Assembly: GCA_004369045.1 (NCBI GenBank)
Contig: ML213504.1
Span: 591,508-655,507, forward strand
Reading direction: 5' to 3'
Length of the DNA: 64,000 nt
From: Heliocybe sulcata
Taxonomy: Eukaryota; Basidiomycota; Agaricomycetes; Gloeophyllales; Gloeophyllaceae
The translations under genes were made by a program, and so were the position numbers. Position 1 is the first letter of the stretch. Each line of letters begins with the position of its first letter. Positions 15,618 through 25,206 of the stretch are shown one piece after another. The notes below the pieces were generated by a model, which searched no databases, had not been told where the DNA came from, and worked only from the letters and a program-made list of their open reading frames with translations.

Positions 15618-17029
15618 ATGTTGGAGGACTCTGAGAGCACGGACAGCGTGTCCTCGTTATCTCCGGCGCCTGAGGAGGTGGCGCCACCGCCAGTAAAGAA
15701 ATGTCAGTCCAATCCGCGTAGTTGGCACCAGAGTCAGTGCTGATGAAATGTTAAAGCCAAACGAGCACAGACCAAAAAGTGCCCAGTCTGCGATGAAGCC
15801 ATCCCAGTTCGATTACTGGCTGCACACGCCGTATTAGAGCTGCAGAGGGTTAATGAGATCTTCGGGAACATGGACTCCATGGAGAACGCGGGAGTATGCG
15901 AAGACGGGTGAGTCCCCCCCCATCATAGGTGTACCTATGACATGCCAACCTCCAACCAGCCTTAACTCCCGCTCACGGCGGTCCGCTCTAAAAGCCCGGA
16001 AATCACTCACGGCTTTGTCCTGCGCACCATCAACCAGTGCAAACGACGTCCTCGCCCAAACGACCAAAACCCTCCGCACAATCATTGCACACCGCAAAAA
16101 ACGGCACGCAAAACTCCGCGAGATGACTAGAGAGGATGAAGAGGGGTACTTCAGTCGCCGCACAGCAGGGAGAGCAGAAGGTGTATGCCCGGTATGCTTG
16201 AAGACAGTCAAGGGCGACCCGGACGTCGTGGAAGCGCACGTAGACTCGTGCTTGGCACATGCGAATAGGATCCTTGAAGAGAGCCAGAGGGAGCAGAGTC
16301 GGGAATTGCATATAGATGCTGAGATCCAGCTGAGAATCACTAACGCGGATGATTTTAGAGGTTCGTCGCTCAACTGAGAAGGAGAACTTTCCACTGACAA
16401 CGATGTAGGAGCTGGATTCTCGACGCTAGACTGGAACCAACAGGATATAGAGGAGGACATCGATGTGGACGGAGACGATGCTGCCATGTTTGGTGAAGTT
16501 CAGTTCACAGAGGGAGACGTGCTCGGCGAGTCAATCGATGTCGATGGAGGTGGCGGAGATGATGATGATAGAGAAGACGGACCGCCGGATGGCAGTACCC
16601 TTCGGACCTTGGTCGCACAAGGGAAGGTTGTCAAGCGGCGGGACGTTCTGAAGGCGGAGATGAACGAGGTAATGGGAGTTGGCGAGACGGATCTCATGGA
16701 CTTGGCCATAGCCACGGCGAAGCAGAAAGGCGATACGGCGGCATTAGTACTGGCACTAGAGCACAAAGTGAAACAGCTAGTGAGCGGATTCACTCGCTTA
16801 CTCGTGTCCCATTTACGAGTTTGAACCACAGGAATCGATGAAAGTGTCGTCCTTGACCTCGCTATTATGTCGAATCTGCCTAGATCCATACACGGAGCCA
16901 ACTGTTAGCACAGGATGTTGGCATACCTGCTGTCGGGAATGCTGGTTGCGGTGTCTCGGTTCCACGAAACTATGTCCAATGTGCAAGAGAATTACTGGTG
17001 CCACTGAGCTGAGGAGAGTATTTTTATGA
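15618..17029 (+). CDS. RNF220-like RING E3 ubiquitin ligase
   Basis: The start is the ATG at 15618-15620 (MLEDSESTDSVSSLSPAPEE). An intron from about 15702 joins to a first CxxC zinc-binding motif (KKCPVCDEAIPVRLLAAHA). A second motif follows, VCPVCLKTVKGDPDVVEAHVDSC, then an acidic linker rich in Asp/Gly. The C-terminal RING is CRICLDPYTEPTVSTGCWHTCC...CWLRCLGSTKLCPMC, ending TGATELRRVFL at the stop. The RING and the LRR-V/Y-L tail match vertebrate RNF220 closely (CWH, ECWLRTLGAKKLCP, DLRRIYL), and the two preceding zinc motifs fit its middle domain. The family transfers ubiquitin; the fungal substrate is unknown. Four or five exons; the borders within 15910-16000 are less sure. Confidence 0.85.
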
Positions 17030-17125
17030 GTAGTGTGGATCATAGAGTTCTTAGAGCATATTTTAGTCGCTTTATCGTTCTTCCACATTGCTGCAACTCG
17101 GTTATTTGAGATGAACCGTGCCTGG

Positions 17126-17399
17126 TCAATTGGATCTGAATGGCTGTCGTGAGCCACGGCCTTTGCGGAGAGAAGTAGAGGAAACCGGGAGCTCATATCT
17201 GGCCTTGCAATTTCCGCATCTCATACCCAGACGGAACCTGCCAAAGCGGCTCCGTCAGGGGATATGAATCGGAACGCCATCAGGCGCCAACCACAATGCA
17301 TATAATCCTCGCTCGAAACAGAGACATTGGCACTCACAAGTTTACGAGAGCACCAACGCCGATTAAGACAGCTTCACGCAGAGCATCATTGGGAGCCAT
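17126..17399 (-). CDS. possible small hydrophobic protein, unrecognised
   Basis: An ATG at 17397-17399 opens MAPNDALREAVLIGVGALVN with a hydrophobic stretch. It stops at a good GTGAGT donor, and an intron of about 100 nt would end at ttggcag. The continuation in frame is FRLGMRCGNCKARYELP to a stop near 17126, giving about 57 aa. It begins only 60 bp below the TOM7 stop on the same strand, so it could equally be TOM7 3' UTR. No family was recognised. Confidence 0.22.
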
Positions 17400-17458
17400 G
17401 AGGGGAACATATATGCAGTCATTAGACAAGCGGTGTAATATACAGTGCGACAGCGATT

Positions 17459-17789
17459 TTACGCGAGAGGGCTGATCAACCTAGAGGCAGCGTCAGAACA
17501 TTCGTAACCCCTACCACTGAGGTAAGAAACGTACTTAATCAATGATGGCTGCGGTGTGCTCCTCGTATAACCGACGTAGATGATCAGAGGTATCCAGCCA
17601 TAGTGAAGAACCGACTGTAAGACCAACGTCAGACTCCCGTGCCCGCAAACACGCCTGTATCATCGTGTTCTACGCACCCGGCCAACCTCCACGACCTTAA
17701 TGAGTCTCTCCTGCAGTAGTGATATAGCATGAGCGTCGTCGGAGTAAAGTGAGAACAAATTAACATACCTTTGTCTCTTCAGACGGCAT
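17459..17789 (-). CDS. TOM7: TOM7, small subunit of the mitochondrial outer-membrane import complex
   Basis: A 51-aa protein spread over four exons: 17769-17789, 17678-17710, 17535-17614 and 17459-17480. Splicing at GT...AG sites gives MPSEETKERLIKVVEVGR, then SVLHYGWIPLIIYVGYTR, then STPQPSLIKLISPLA. The HYGWIPLIIYVGYTR core is the conserved Tom7 transmembrane segment (HYGWIPFVLYLGW in yeast). It is a single-pass tail-anchored protein that tunes assembly of the TOM translocase. Length matches the family (about 50-60 aa). It has a 21-nt first coding exon and a 22-nt last coding exon. It is divergent from eIF3f. Confidence 0.93.
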
Positions 17790-18154
17790 ACTGAACGTCG
17801 TTTTTCGTGGACGGTGACGGTGAAAGAGATGCCTTCGGCAAACTCCGTCACTGCGCGTTCTGCTTTTTCTCGAGCGCGATCAAAGTAATCTTTGGATCTA
17901 AATAACCGAGCTCTAGCTGCTTGCTTGATCTTCGACTTCGACAAGCTCAGGATTCCCTTGTAACCTGAAAGCAGATCAACCAAAATGCCGTTAGGACAGC
18001 CCTCCTCGGCGGTATACATTCAAAATGTACCCGCAGGCTCGCATAGCAGTCAACCGTTAGTACCACCTGCCCGTCTCTCTTCGCTTGCAACCTAACTCAC
18101 AATTCCCCCTCATATCTTCTCTGTTTCTACGCGTTGAACACCACTCAAATGCAG

Positions 18155-19188
18155 CCGCACCCCCACCCTCGTCACTCTCCACCCCGTGGCCCTCTTCTCC
18201 ATCCTCGACCACTACCTCCGACGCATGGAAACGCAAGAGCGCGTGATCGGCACCCTTCTTGGTGTGCGCAATGACAGCGGCGAGGTCGAAGTCCGCTCCT
18301 CCTATGCCGTCGTGCACAAGGAGACCGCGGAGCTCGTCGCCGTCGACATGGAGTACCACCGCACCATGTATGAGCTGCACCACCGTGTGCATCCGCGGGA
18401 GGTTATTATCGGGTGGTGAGCAGATTTATTAGTACATGCAAAGGATGGGCTTATGGGAAGGAAAGGTACTCGACCGGATCGAATCTCGACACATACTCGG
18501 CCCTCATTCAAAATTTCTATACGCAAGAAACGGGACAGCACCCAGCAATCCATATTGCATTAAATACTGGCGTAGAGGAGGGTCAACAACCAGGCGTCAA
18601 AGCCTACGTCAGGTACGCATCCCCAGCACTACCCTTCATTCGCCATTGTGACCAAAACACGCAGCTCGCCAGTCGGCGTCCACCCGAAACCTGAAAACTG
18701 CGTCTTCGTTCCCGTCCCCTGCGAATTCCGCTTCCACGACGCTGAGCGTAGCGGTCGTACGTTTCTGCCTCCCTACTTTCATTTCGCTCTTCTCCATTGA
18801 CCGCCCCTTCGGCACTTCTCCAGTTGACCTCTTGACCTCCGAGAGCTCGTCCCCCCTCTCCGACCTTGAAACCCTCGCGGAGTCCCTCAAGACAGTCTCG
18901 AGCATGCTCGACCGCGTCCTCGGCTACGTCCGCTCTGTCCTCTCCGGCGAGGTCAAGGGCGACCCCGCGGTTGGGCGTTACTTGATGGATACATTTGGCG
19001 CGGATACGGGTGAGCTGGAGAAGGGCGGGTTCAGGGATAGTTTACAGGTGCGCCTTCCACGCGGTTACATCCTATTCGGAGCATTGACATTATCGCGGCA
19101 GGATACACTTATGGTGTCGTACCTCGCGGAGCTGGTCAGGTCGCAAGCGGAGGTGTCGTCAAGATTGGCGCTCGTCACAGCATCATAG
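18155..19188 (+). CDS. eIF3 subunit f (MPN domain)
   Basis: Translation initiation factor 3 subunit f. The MPN domain reads HPVALFSILDHYLRR, QERVIGTLLGVRNDSGEVEV, VDMEYHRTMYELHHRVHPRE and VIIGW, then across an intron YSTGSNLDTYSALIQNFY. The metalloprotease H-x-H of active MPN+ proteins is replaced by S-T-G, so it is a non-catalytic MPN. The C-terminal helices (LESLKTVSSMLDRVLGYVRSVL-type; VGRYLMDTFGA) end at SSRLALVTAS, stop 19186-19188. A 54-nt intron (about 19048-19101) lies in the last part. The frame is blocked by a TGA upstream of 18141, so a short first coding exon must lie upstream, spliced to an acceptor near 18154. Its ATG was not resolved, so the start given is the first supported coding base. 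Confidence 0.9.
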
Positions 19189-19293
19189 TTGTAGCTGTAT
19201 CGATCTTGCTCACGGAGGACGTAAAAAGCCTGCACCATCTAGGCTATGTATCTTTTTGATGACTTGTTGTGGATAGCTGATGTCGGGACACGG

Positions 19294-20192
19294 CTAGCTG
19301 TTGAATATGCGAGAATGCTGCAGATCGTGACGCGCAGCAAGGATCTCGCCCAAGGGCCAGGTGACTGCTGGTCCGTCTACTGTGTCGTCGACTTTGCTGT
19401 CATTCGAAGAGTCGAGTATACCAGTTGTCAGAGCTTGGCATTTAGATGCTTCTTCCTGGACAAGAGGCCGGACGGCATGGAGAAGTAGTTGTTGAGCTGC
19501 ATAGGGACCTACAGTGTTCAGACGCACGGAAGCGGAGAGAAGAGAGCGGGCGTGCAGGAACAAATGCAGGAACCGGGTCCGTTCTACAGAGGAGGACGAG
19601 AGTTAAGAAGCAGATATCGGAAGGAACGCTAGGAGCTCGTACCCCGCGACAAGCTCAGTGCAGCAGTGAGAACGGCCCAGCAGACTGGAAGGTGTCCCGG
19701 CGTTTCTCCTCGCCTAATCAAGAGCTTGAACCGGTCCACCAGCTTCGAAAAGACGGCACCGCGGTGGTCTTCTGTGTGCGCGTCGGAATGACGCAAGTGA
19801 GGTTTGGAGAAGCCCTTGGAGTATAGGGTGAGTAGAGCTACGCCTTGGGTCTTGGATGCTCGTCGGGCGACATGGTTTAGCGTCATGGATTCGTACAGGT
19901 CGTCGAGAACCTTCAGTTGATCTAGAGTACTATCGAGATGGTTATATGGGTCCTTACAGCCGACCAGACGCGATACAGTATCGTGCGAGTCGTGGACAAA
20001 AGGCAGAGCGCTGCGTGCGTAGGACGATAGACTGTCCCGGATGTAATTGGTGGTAGAATCTAATGCAGGTATTGATGCAGCGAAGCCGTGCGCAACGTAA
20101 GACTCTAGGCCCGCCGATGCGACGAATGATCCGGTAGGTAGGTTTCCATCGGACAGCAGCAGGAGAATGTACGCCTCGGTGTCGTTGTCCAT
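19294..20192 (-). CDS. ureF: urease accessory protein UreF
   Basis: Helical chaperone that with UreD and UreG loads nickel into urease. The start is the ATG at 20190-20192 (MDNDTEAYILLLLSDGNLP). The family signature LLLSDGNLPTGSFVASAGLESY is at residues 8-30. One intron, about 19565-19629, lies between LSLSRE and RTRFLHLFLHARSLLSASVRLN. The C-terminal UreF motif TVGPYAAQQLLLH follows, then a tail ending LQHSRIFNS, stop 19294-19296. Length is about 277 aa, normal for fungal UreF. It is convergent with eIF3f (about 105 bp between stops). A DNA transposon begins 47 bp upstream of the ATG, inside what must be the 5' UTR or core promoter. Confidence 0.93.
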
Positions 20193-20230
20193 AGCGAGCA
20201 GAGGTCCGATGGAGGAAGCTTGTGATTCGC

Positions 20231-20238
20231 CGGTTACA
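20231..20238. repeat. left target-site duplication (8 bp)
   Basis: cggttaca directly abuts the left terminal repeat. The identical octamer follows the right end at 21070-21077. Confidence 0.9.
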
Positions 20239-20275
20239 AGGACCCCCGATAATAGGTATCGATGCCTGATCGCGG

Positions 20276-20415
20276 TCCGGACAAAAAATCGGTCGCCCAG
20301 AAGCAAATGCCTGATTTTATCCGGACAAAACGGCCGAAAGCTGCTTGAACACCTGTTTCATTGTCCGGACAAATCGTGGCCGTTATCCATAAGCCTGATG
20401 CGAAGTCCGGACAAA
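20276..20415 (+). repeat. left subterminal repeat cluster (tccggacaaa x4)
   Basis: Copies at 20276-20285, 20320-20329, 20364-20373 and 20406-20415, at a spacing of about 42-44 bp. The core tccgga is palindromic. Such arrays are typical of transposase-binding sites. Confidence 0.8.
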
Positions 20416-20508
20416 GGCTCATTGGTGCAGTCCGCGAGCGTACTGTTGTTATTGTGATCTGACCGGGTGACGATAGGTTCGAATCCAGCATAGTGCATTT
20501 ATTTTTCT
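20416..20508 (+). other. tRNA-like (Pol III A/B box) segment inside the transposon
   Basis: An A-box-like tggtgcagtccg at 20423-20434 is followed 41 bp later by a perfect B-box ggttcgaatcc at 20476-20486, then a T-rich run (tttattttt) near 20498. The D-arm can pair weakly with wobbles. The T-stem and acceptor do not pair properly, so this is at best a decayed tRNA or tRNA-derived SINE relic, not a working tRNA gene. Confidence 0.3.
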
Positions 20509-20929
20509 GCGTTGGCGTCCTAGTCAAATTTCTTTTCTCTTTCATTCTTGAGTACTAGGAGTCAGCTTATAGTATGCTTAATTAATGATATACTATATAA
20601 TCAAAATGTACAATATCAAACAAGCTAGCAATAGTGCTGCGTAGCGTACTTCCCGTTCATGGACATCCGAACGTGTGGCAGCCGTTACTGAATTGGTGAA
20701 TTGGAGAAGTTACACGCTCGCTATCGACGGGCAGGAAGCAAGGATGGGGATGGTGGGCACGGGTAGTAGTGAGGTTACCTAACGAGTGTATGTTTGATTA
20801 TGGGCATATAAACCCGTTGCGTCGCTCAGAGAATGCTATAAATCACTTCTATAGACGATTTATAGCTTTCGAAATGCCTGATCCGGGAATCCGGACGGAA
20901 AACTGGGCGGCTGAGGCCTAAGCCCGAAG

Positions 20930-21013
20930 TCCGGACAAATGGCCTCAAAATCTCGGACCCCTGATCTAATCCGGACAAAAACAGCCGATTTTTGGCAAAT
21001 TTATCCGGACAAA
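20930..21013 (+). repeat. right subterminal repeat cluster (tccggacaaa x3)
   Basis: Copies at 20930-20939, 20970-20979 and 21004-21013, plus a partial copy (atccggacgg) near 20889. They have the same orientation as the left cluster. Confidence 0.8.
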
Positions 21014-21069
21014 ATTCCAAAATTTTGGAAATCCGGGATCAGGCATCGATACCTATTATCGGGGGTCCT

Positions 21070-21077
21070 CGGTTACA
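21070..21077. repeat. right target-site duplication (8 bp)
   Basis: cggttaca, identical to 20231-20238. Confidence 0.9.
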
Positions 21078-21225
21078 GCCACCGCAGGCACCGGCATTGC
21101 CCGATAAGATCAGCTGTGGCTTCACTGACTAACCCCCTTAGCTACTTATAATCATCCCCTCTCATTGCTTCCTGACCGCCTGCTTGGAATATTCTTGCTT
21201 GACATATAGACCTATTCTACTCGCT

Positions 21226-23218
21226 ATGAAGCCGACTAATGCTCTGCGCCGATACCCCTACCTCACCCAGCGTCGCCTCGCCCAATCTGCTCTCCTGCCC
21301 CGCTCTCGAGTCGCCCTGCGTTCTGCTGCCGCTCTCACTCATAAGACATCGCTCAGTGTTATCCAGAAGTCCTTCGATTCCTCGCTGGCAGGAGGCACTC
21401 ATGCTAGGCCGCACTCCGAGGAATCATCCCTGTACAGTCACCACCGCATGAGCCAAGACTCGCATAATTGTCTGTGGCTTGTAAACGGATCTTACTTCTG
21501 AATACGCATCTGACTAACACGGTTTTGTAGCTCATGTTACACCGTTACAACAGTACCACACGCTCGTTGAGAAGGGTACCTTGCGCAAGGACGACCACCA
21601 GACGAGGATCATCCAGAATTTGCAGAACCTCCACGACCAATTGGTGACTTATGAACCGCCTCCAGTCCCTGATGTCCAGCCCAAAACATCTTTGGTGGGC
21701 GTCATGTTGCAATTGAGAACGATATGTGCTTATCACCTCATGTGCAGTTTACCCGCCTATTCCATCGCCAGGAAGAGCCAGAGGTGCCTGTCGCCATCCC
21801 ACCAGAACAGGTTCCCAATGGCCTGTATCTCTACGGCGACGTCGGTACAGGCAAGACCATGCTCATGGACCTCTTCTACAACACTCTCCCACCCAACGTC
21901 AAGCGCAAGCGCCGCGTGCACTTCCACGCGTTCATGATCGACGTGCATAAGCGTATACATGCTATGAAGGCGAAGTTAGGAGCGAATGGAGGGGATCCGA
22001 TTTTGCCTGTAGCTCGTGATTTGGCGGAGGAAGCGTCGGTGTTATGTTTTGACGAGTTTCAGGTGCGGCGAAGGTTGTTACGTGCTATCAGGCATTTGGA
22101 AGGGTCGGGACCTCATATCTTTTCCATTCTAGGTCACAGATATCGCAGATGCTATGATTCTACGACGACTGTTTGAAAGTCTGCTGAACTTCGGTGTTGT
22201 CTGCGTGATTACGTCCAAGTAAGTATCCTCCGCTAGCCACACAAGTTAAGTGCTAAGGTCACAATAGTCGACATCCAGACGAGCTGTACAAGAACGGCAT
22301 CCAGCGATCGAGTTTTGTTCCATGCATAGAACTCCTAAAGACCCGCTTTAATGTAACAGATCTTGACTCCGGCACAGGTGCGCCCTTTCCCCTCCTCTTA
22401 CCCTCTCCCTCTAATCCTCTCCGTCTGCAGACTACCGCCGCGTCCCACGTGCCCTCTCCCACGTTTATTACCACCCCTTGACAGACTCCACCCGGAATGA
22501 GGTCAACAAGATCTTCACCGCGATCACCTCTGACCCGTCCGACCCTGTCAAGACCAACCGCACGCTTGACATCTGGGGACGCACGCTGAAGGTGCCGGAG
22601 AGCACGAGTCACGTGGCGAAGTTCCGGTTTGAGGATTTGTGCGGGAAGCCGCTGAGTGCGGCGGACTATTTGGAGATTACGAAGGCGTTTGGAACGGTGT
22701 TCGTGTTGGATGTGCCGAAGATGGATCTAGGAAAGAAGGATATGGTGAGTGGTATAGTTGCGTTGTGTTGGGAGGGAGCTCATTATGGGTGGGACATAGG
22801 CAAGGAGGTTCATCACGTTTATTGATGGTACGTCGTCTCCATGTTGAAAATGTACTCTGCTTACATCTCTTCACCCGTAGCGTGTTACGAAAGCAAGACC
22901 AAACTATTCGTATCATCTGAAGTACCCATATACCAAGTCTTCTCGGACGACTCCTCGAAGGAGAAGGGCGTCTCAGACCATATGCGTAGCGTAATGGACG
23001 ATCTTGTAAGCCGTCTTCCATTCCGCTCCTACGCTTCCGTTCTCCCTCCGAGATGTTCTGATCTCCAACCAATGTGCTCTCAGGGATTATCACCGGACAC
23101 TGTCGGCACATCATCCATGTTTACCGGCGAAGAGGAGATCTTCGCGTTCGCGCGGTGCTGCTCCCGGCTAGTGCAGATGGGGAGCAAGGAGTGGGCCGAA
23201 ACCGCCGGGGAGCAGTGA
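21226..23218 (+). CDS. AFG1: AFG1-like mitochondrial AAA ATPase (LACE1 family)
   Basis: Mitochondrial inner-membrane ATPase linked to turnover of respiratory-chain subunits. The start is the ATG at 21226-21228. The first about 60 residues are Arg/Ser/Ala-rich with few acids ([20 protein letters not shown]), as expected for a mitochondrial presequence. Family landmarks are [36 protein letters not shown] (Walker A), [35 protein letters not shown] (Walker B, split by an intron), [20 protein letters not shown] (sensor), and C-terminal WGRTLKVPE with [17 protein letters not shown]. The protein ends [18 protein letters not shown], stop 23216-23218. About eight introns. It is divergent from ureF; without the inserted element the two starts would be about 200 bp apart. 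Confidence 0.94.
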
Positions 23219-23433
23219 TATCTAGTACATCTTGGCATCTTGCTGGGCAGACTGGCGGGATGTTTGATGTTTGTTATGTGTTTATGCTCTCATCTATACC
23301 GATAGCTTTTGAGTAAGATCTACGTATGTCAGTCTTTGTGATGCACTGCGCAATCGTTTCCTCCGTCTGTGATTTTATAATGCGCGAGTGGGCGGCAATC
23401 ATAGTAGCATAGCCGGTACAGCTGCTCTGGCCA

Positions 23434-23441
23434 CATATAAG
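23434..23441 (+). promoter_or_regulatory. TATA-like box of the epoxide hydrolase gene
   Basis: acatataaga about 55 bp upstream of the ATG at 23495, in an otherwise GC-balanced intergenic region. Confidence 0.4.
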
Positions 23442-23494
23442 ATCCAAGACTCGGAGGTTTCCACTTTCATCGTCCTCTAGCTCTCACCATAAAG

Positions 23495-24781
23495 ATGAAC
23501 CCGTCAAACGCAGCAAGCTTTCATCACAGATATGAACTGCTTTCCACAGGACGCAGGTATCACTTTGTAGATGAAAAACCAGCAAACTACGATGCAATCA
23601 CCACTCCCACCCTGTTATGTATACACGGTTTTCCAGATTGCTGGTACGTACTACCAAAACAGCATGACCTCACCGAAACATGCGTATCGCGTTGCCCAAT
23701 TCCGCAGGTATGGCTGGAGATTCCAGATAGGCCCTTGGGTAAAGCGGGGATACCGAGTGATCGTACCAGACATGTTGGGGTATGGTGGAACAGACAAGCC
23801 GAAGGAAACGAAGGAGTATTCGCCCAAGAGACTGTCGGATGACATGGCAGCTTTGCTTGACCTGGACGAGATTCGGAAAGCGGTCATTATCGGGCACGAT
23901 TGGGGATCATTTATAGTTGGACGATTTGCGCTATGGCATCCGGACAGGCTGTTGGCCCTGATATTGTGAGTTCCATGAACATCCAATTTTACAGCGAATG
24001 AATGGAGATTTCGGGCACAGACTGTCCGTCCCTTTCACAGCTCCTGCAAAACAGTATACTCCCCTGCACAGGATTGTCGAGCACGCGCCAAACCTTGGAT
24101 ACCAGCTTTACCTGGCGGATGACAAGTACACGAGCGAAATTGAGGCGGGCGTAAGCAGCATCAATGGATCGAACTCACGCACCGGGACTGACGAGGTTGT
24201 TGACCAGCTACACGTCATGCTGCCTCTGATGCACAGAACCCCGAATGCTGGGGTAAACTTTACGATGCCCGGGGCGCTGCGGCCGATCGTGGTGGGAGAG
24301 AAGAAAGTTGACATAGACTCAAAGTGCCTTTTGGACTCCAAGGTGCGTGGTGCGATCCGGGTAGCCCTGATCGTAGATTGAAGACATGGCAACAGGAGAG
24401 GGAGTATTACCTCGAGCAGCTTCGCCAGATGCATGGACCTCTCTCGTATTATCGCACGAGCAAAATCCGTTTCGACGAGGAGAAAGGTATGGAGACATAC
24501 CATGACAGGTACAATGCGCAATAATCATTTTCACTGCGTCAGCCGCGAGCCTCCCGAGCTCTCTCCGTCCCGACCTGCCAGTGCTATTCATCTGGGGCAC
24601 CGCGGACCCTACTTCAAGAGCCTTAATGGCACAGAAGGGTCATATTGCAAAACTGGAAGAGGTCGCGATACACGGCAAGGGGCACTGGCTCATGATTGAA
24701 GCAAAGGACTTGGTTACAGAGAAGGTGACAGACTGGTTGACGGAATTGAAGATAGTACCTCAAGTGAGAGCTCGTATGTAG
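23495..24781 (+). CDS. alpha/beta-hydrolase, soluble epoxide hydrolase-like
   Basis: The start is the ATG at 23495-23497 (MNPSNAASFHHRYELLSTGR). The oxyanion motif CIHGFPDCW is interrupted by an intron (about 23643-23708); joining gives CWYGWRFQIGPWVKRGYRV and VPDMLGYGGTDKP. The nucleophile elbow is GHDWGS with Asp as nucleophile, typical of epoxide hydrolases and haloalkane dehalogenases. A variable cap domain spans about 24000-24500. Near the C-terminus VLFIWGTADPTS provides the acid region and IHGKGHW the catalytic His, followed by LVTEKVTDWLTELK. About four introns; no signal peptide, so cytosolic. The exact substrate cannot be inferred. The frame inside the cap (24000-24480) is the least certain part. 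Confidence 0.85.
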
Positions 24782-25206
24782 GCAAAAGCAGGATAGTTGG
24801 GCTAGATGCAGTTCAATGAACGTTTAACGTTCAAGCTCAGTACGCGTTCAAGCTCAAGCTCAGTACGCCGTATTGGATGTTGACGTTGATCGTTGATGAC
24901 TGGACAAGCCGGGCGGAGTGTGAAATGGCCACCACGGAGCCGCGACAGCCTGCCTTTGTATCGCCCTGCTTGCTGTGCTCTCACCCCTCCTCACCGTCGA
25001 CGACGTTCTCAGCAGCTTTTCATCGTTCTGTGAACATCTGCTTGTATATCCCATTTCGCTCATCCCTCAAAAAGTCTCCTCAACGACTCTAACGTTTGCC
25101 AAGTCGACACGCGCCTCACGGTCATATTCCTACGCTAAGTACGACTTCTAGTCCGCTTTTTTCCTAAGTACGTTATTAACCTGTGCGACCCTGCCAGTCA
25201 TCACAG
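24782..25206. other. intergenic, Barentsz 5' region
   Basis: A short direct repeat (cgttcaagctcagtacgc-like, twice in 24827-24868) is followed by a pyrimidine-rich leader before the ATG at 25207. No other gene is seen. Confidence 0.45.

Larger units (their letters stand above)
20239..21069. mobile_element. non-autonomous DNA transposon (MITE-like, hAT-type by 8-bp duplication)
   Basis: 831-bp element bounded by perfect 33-bp terminal inverted repeats that begin AGGACCCCCGATAATAGG; the right end is the exact reverse complement (...CCTATTATCGGGGGTCCT). It is flanked by a perfect 8-bp target duplication. Inside are seven direct copies of tccggacaaa grouped near the two ends and an AT-rich middle. 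There is no transposase frame; the longest open frames are under 110 codons and have no domain. The 8-bp duplication points to hAT, with P or Merlin as alternatives because the ends lack the usual hAT CAG/TAG start. Perfect ends and duplication imply a recent insertion. It sits between the divergent ureF and AFG1 genes. Confidence 0.93.
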
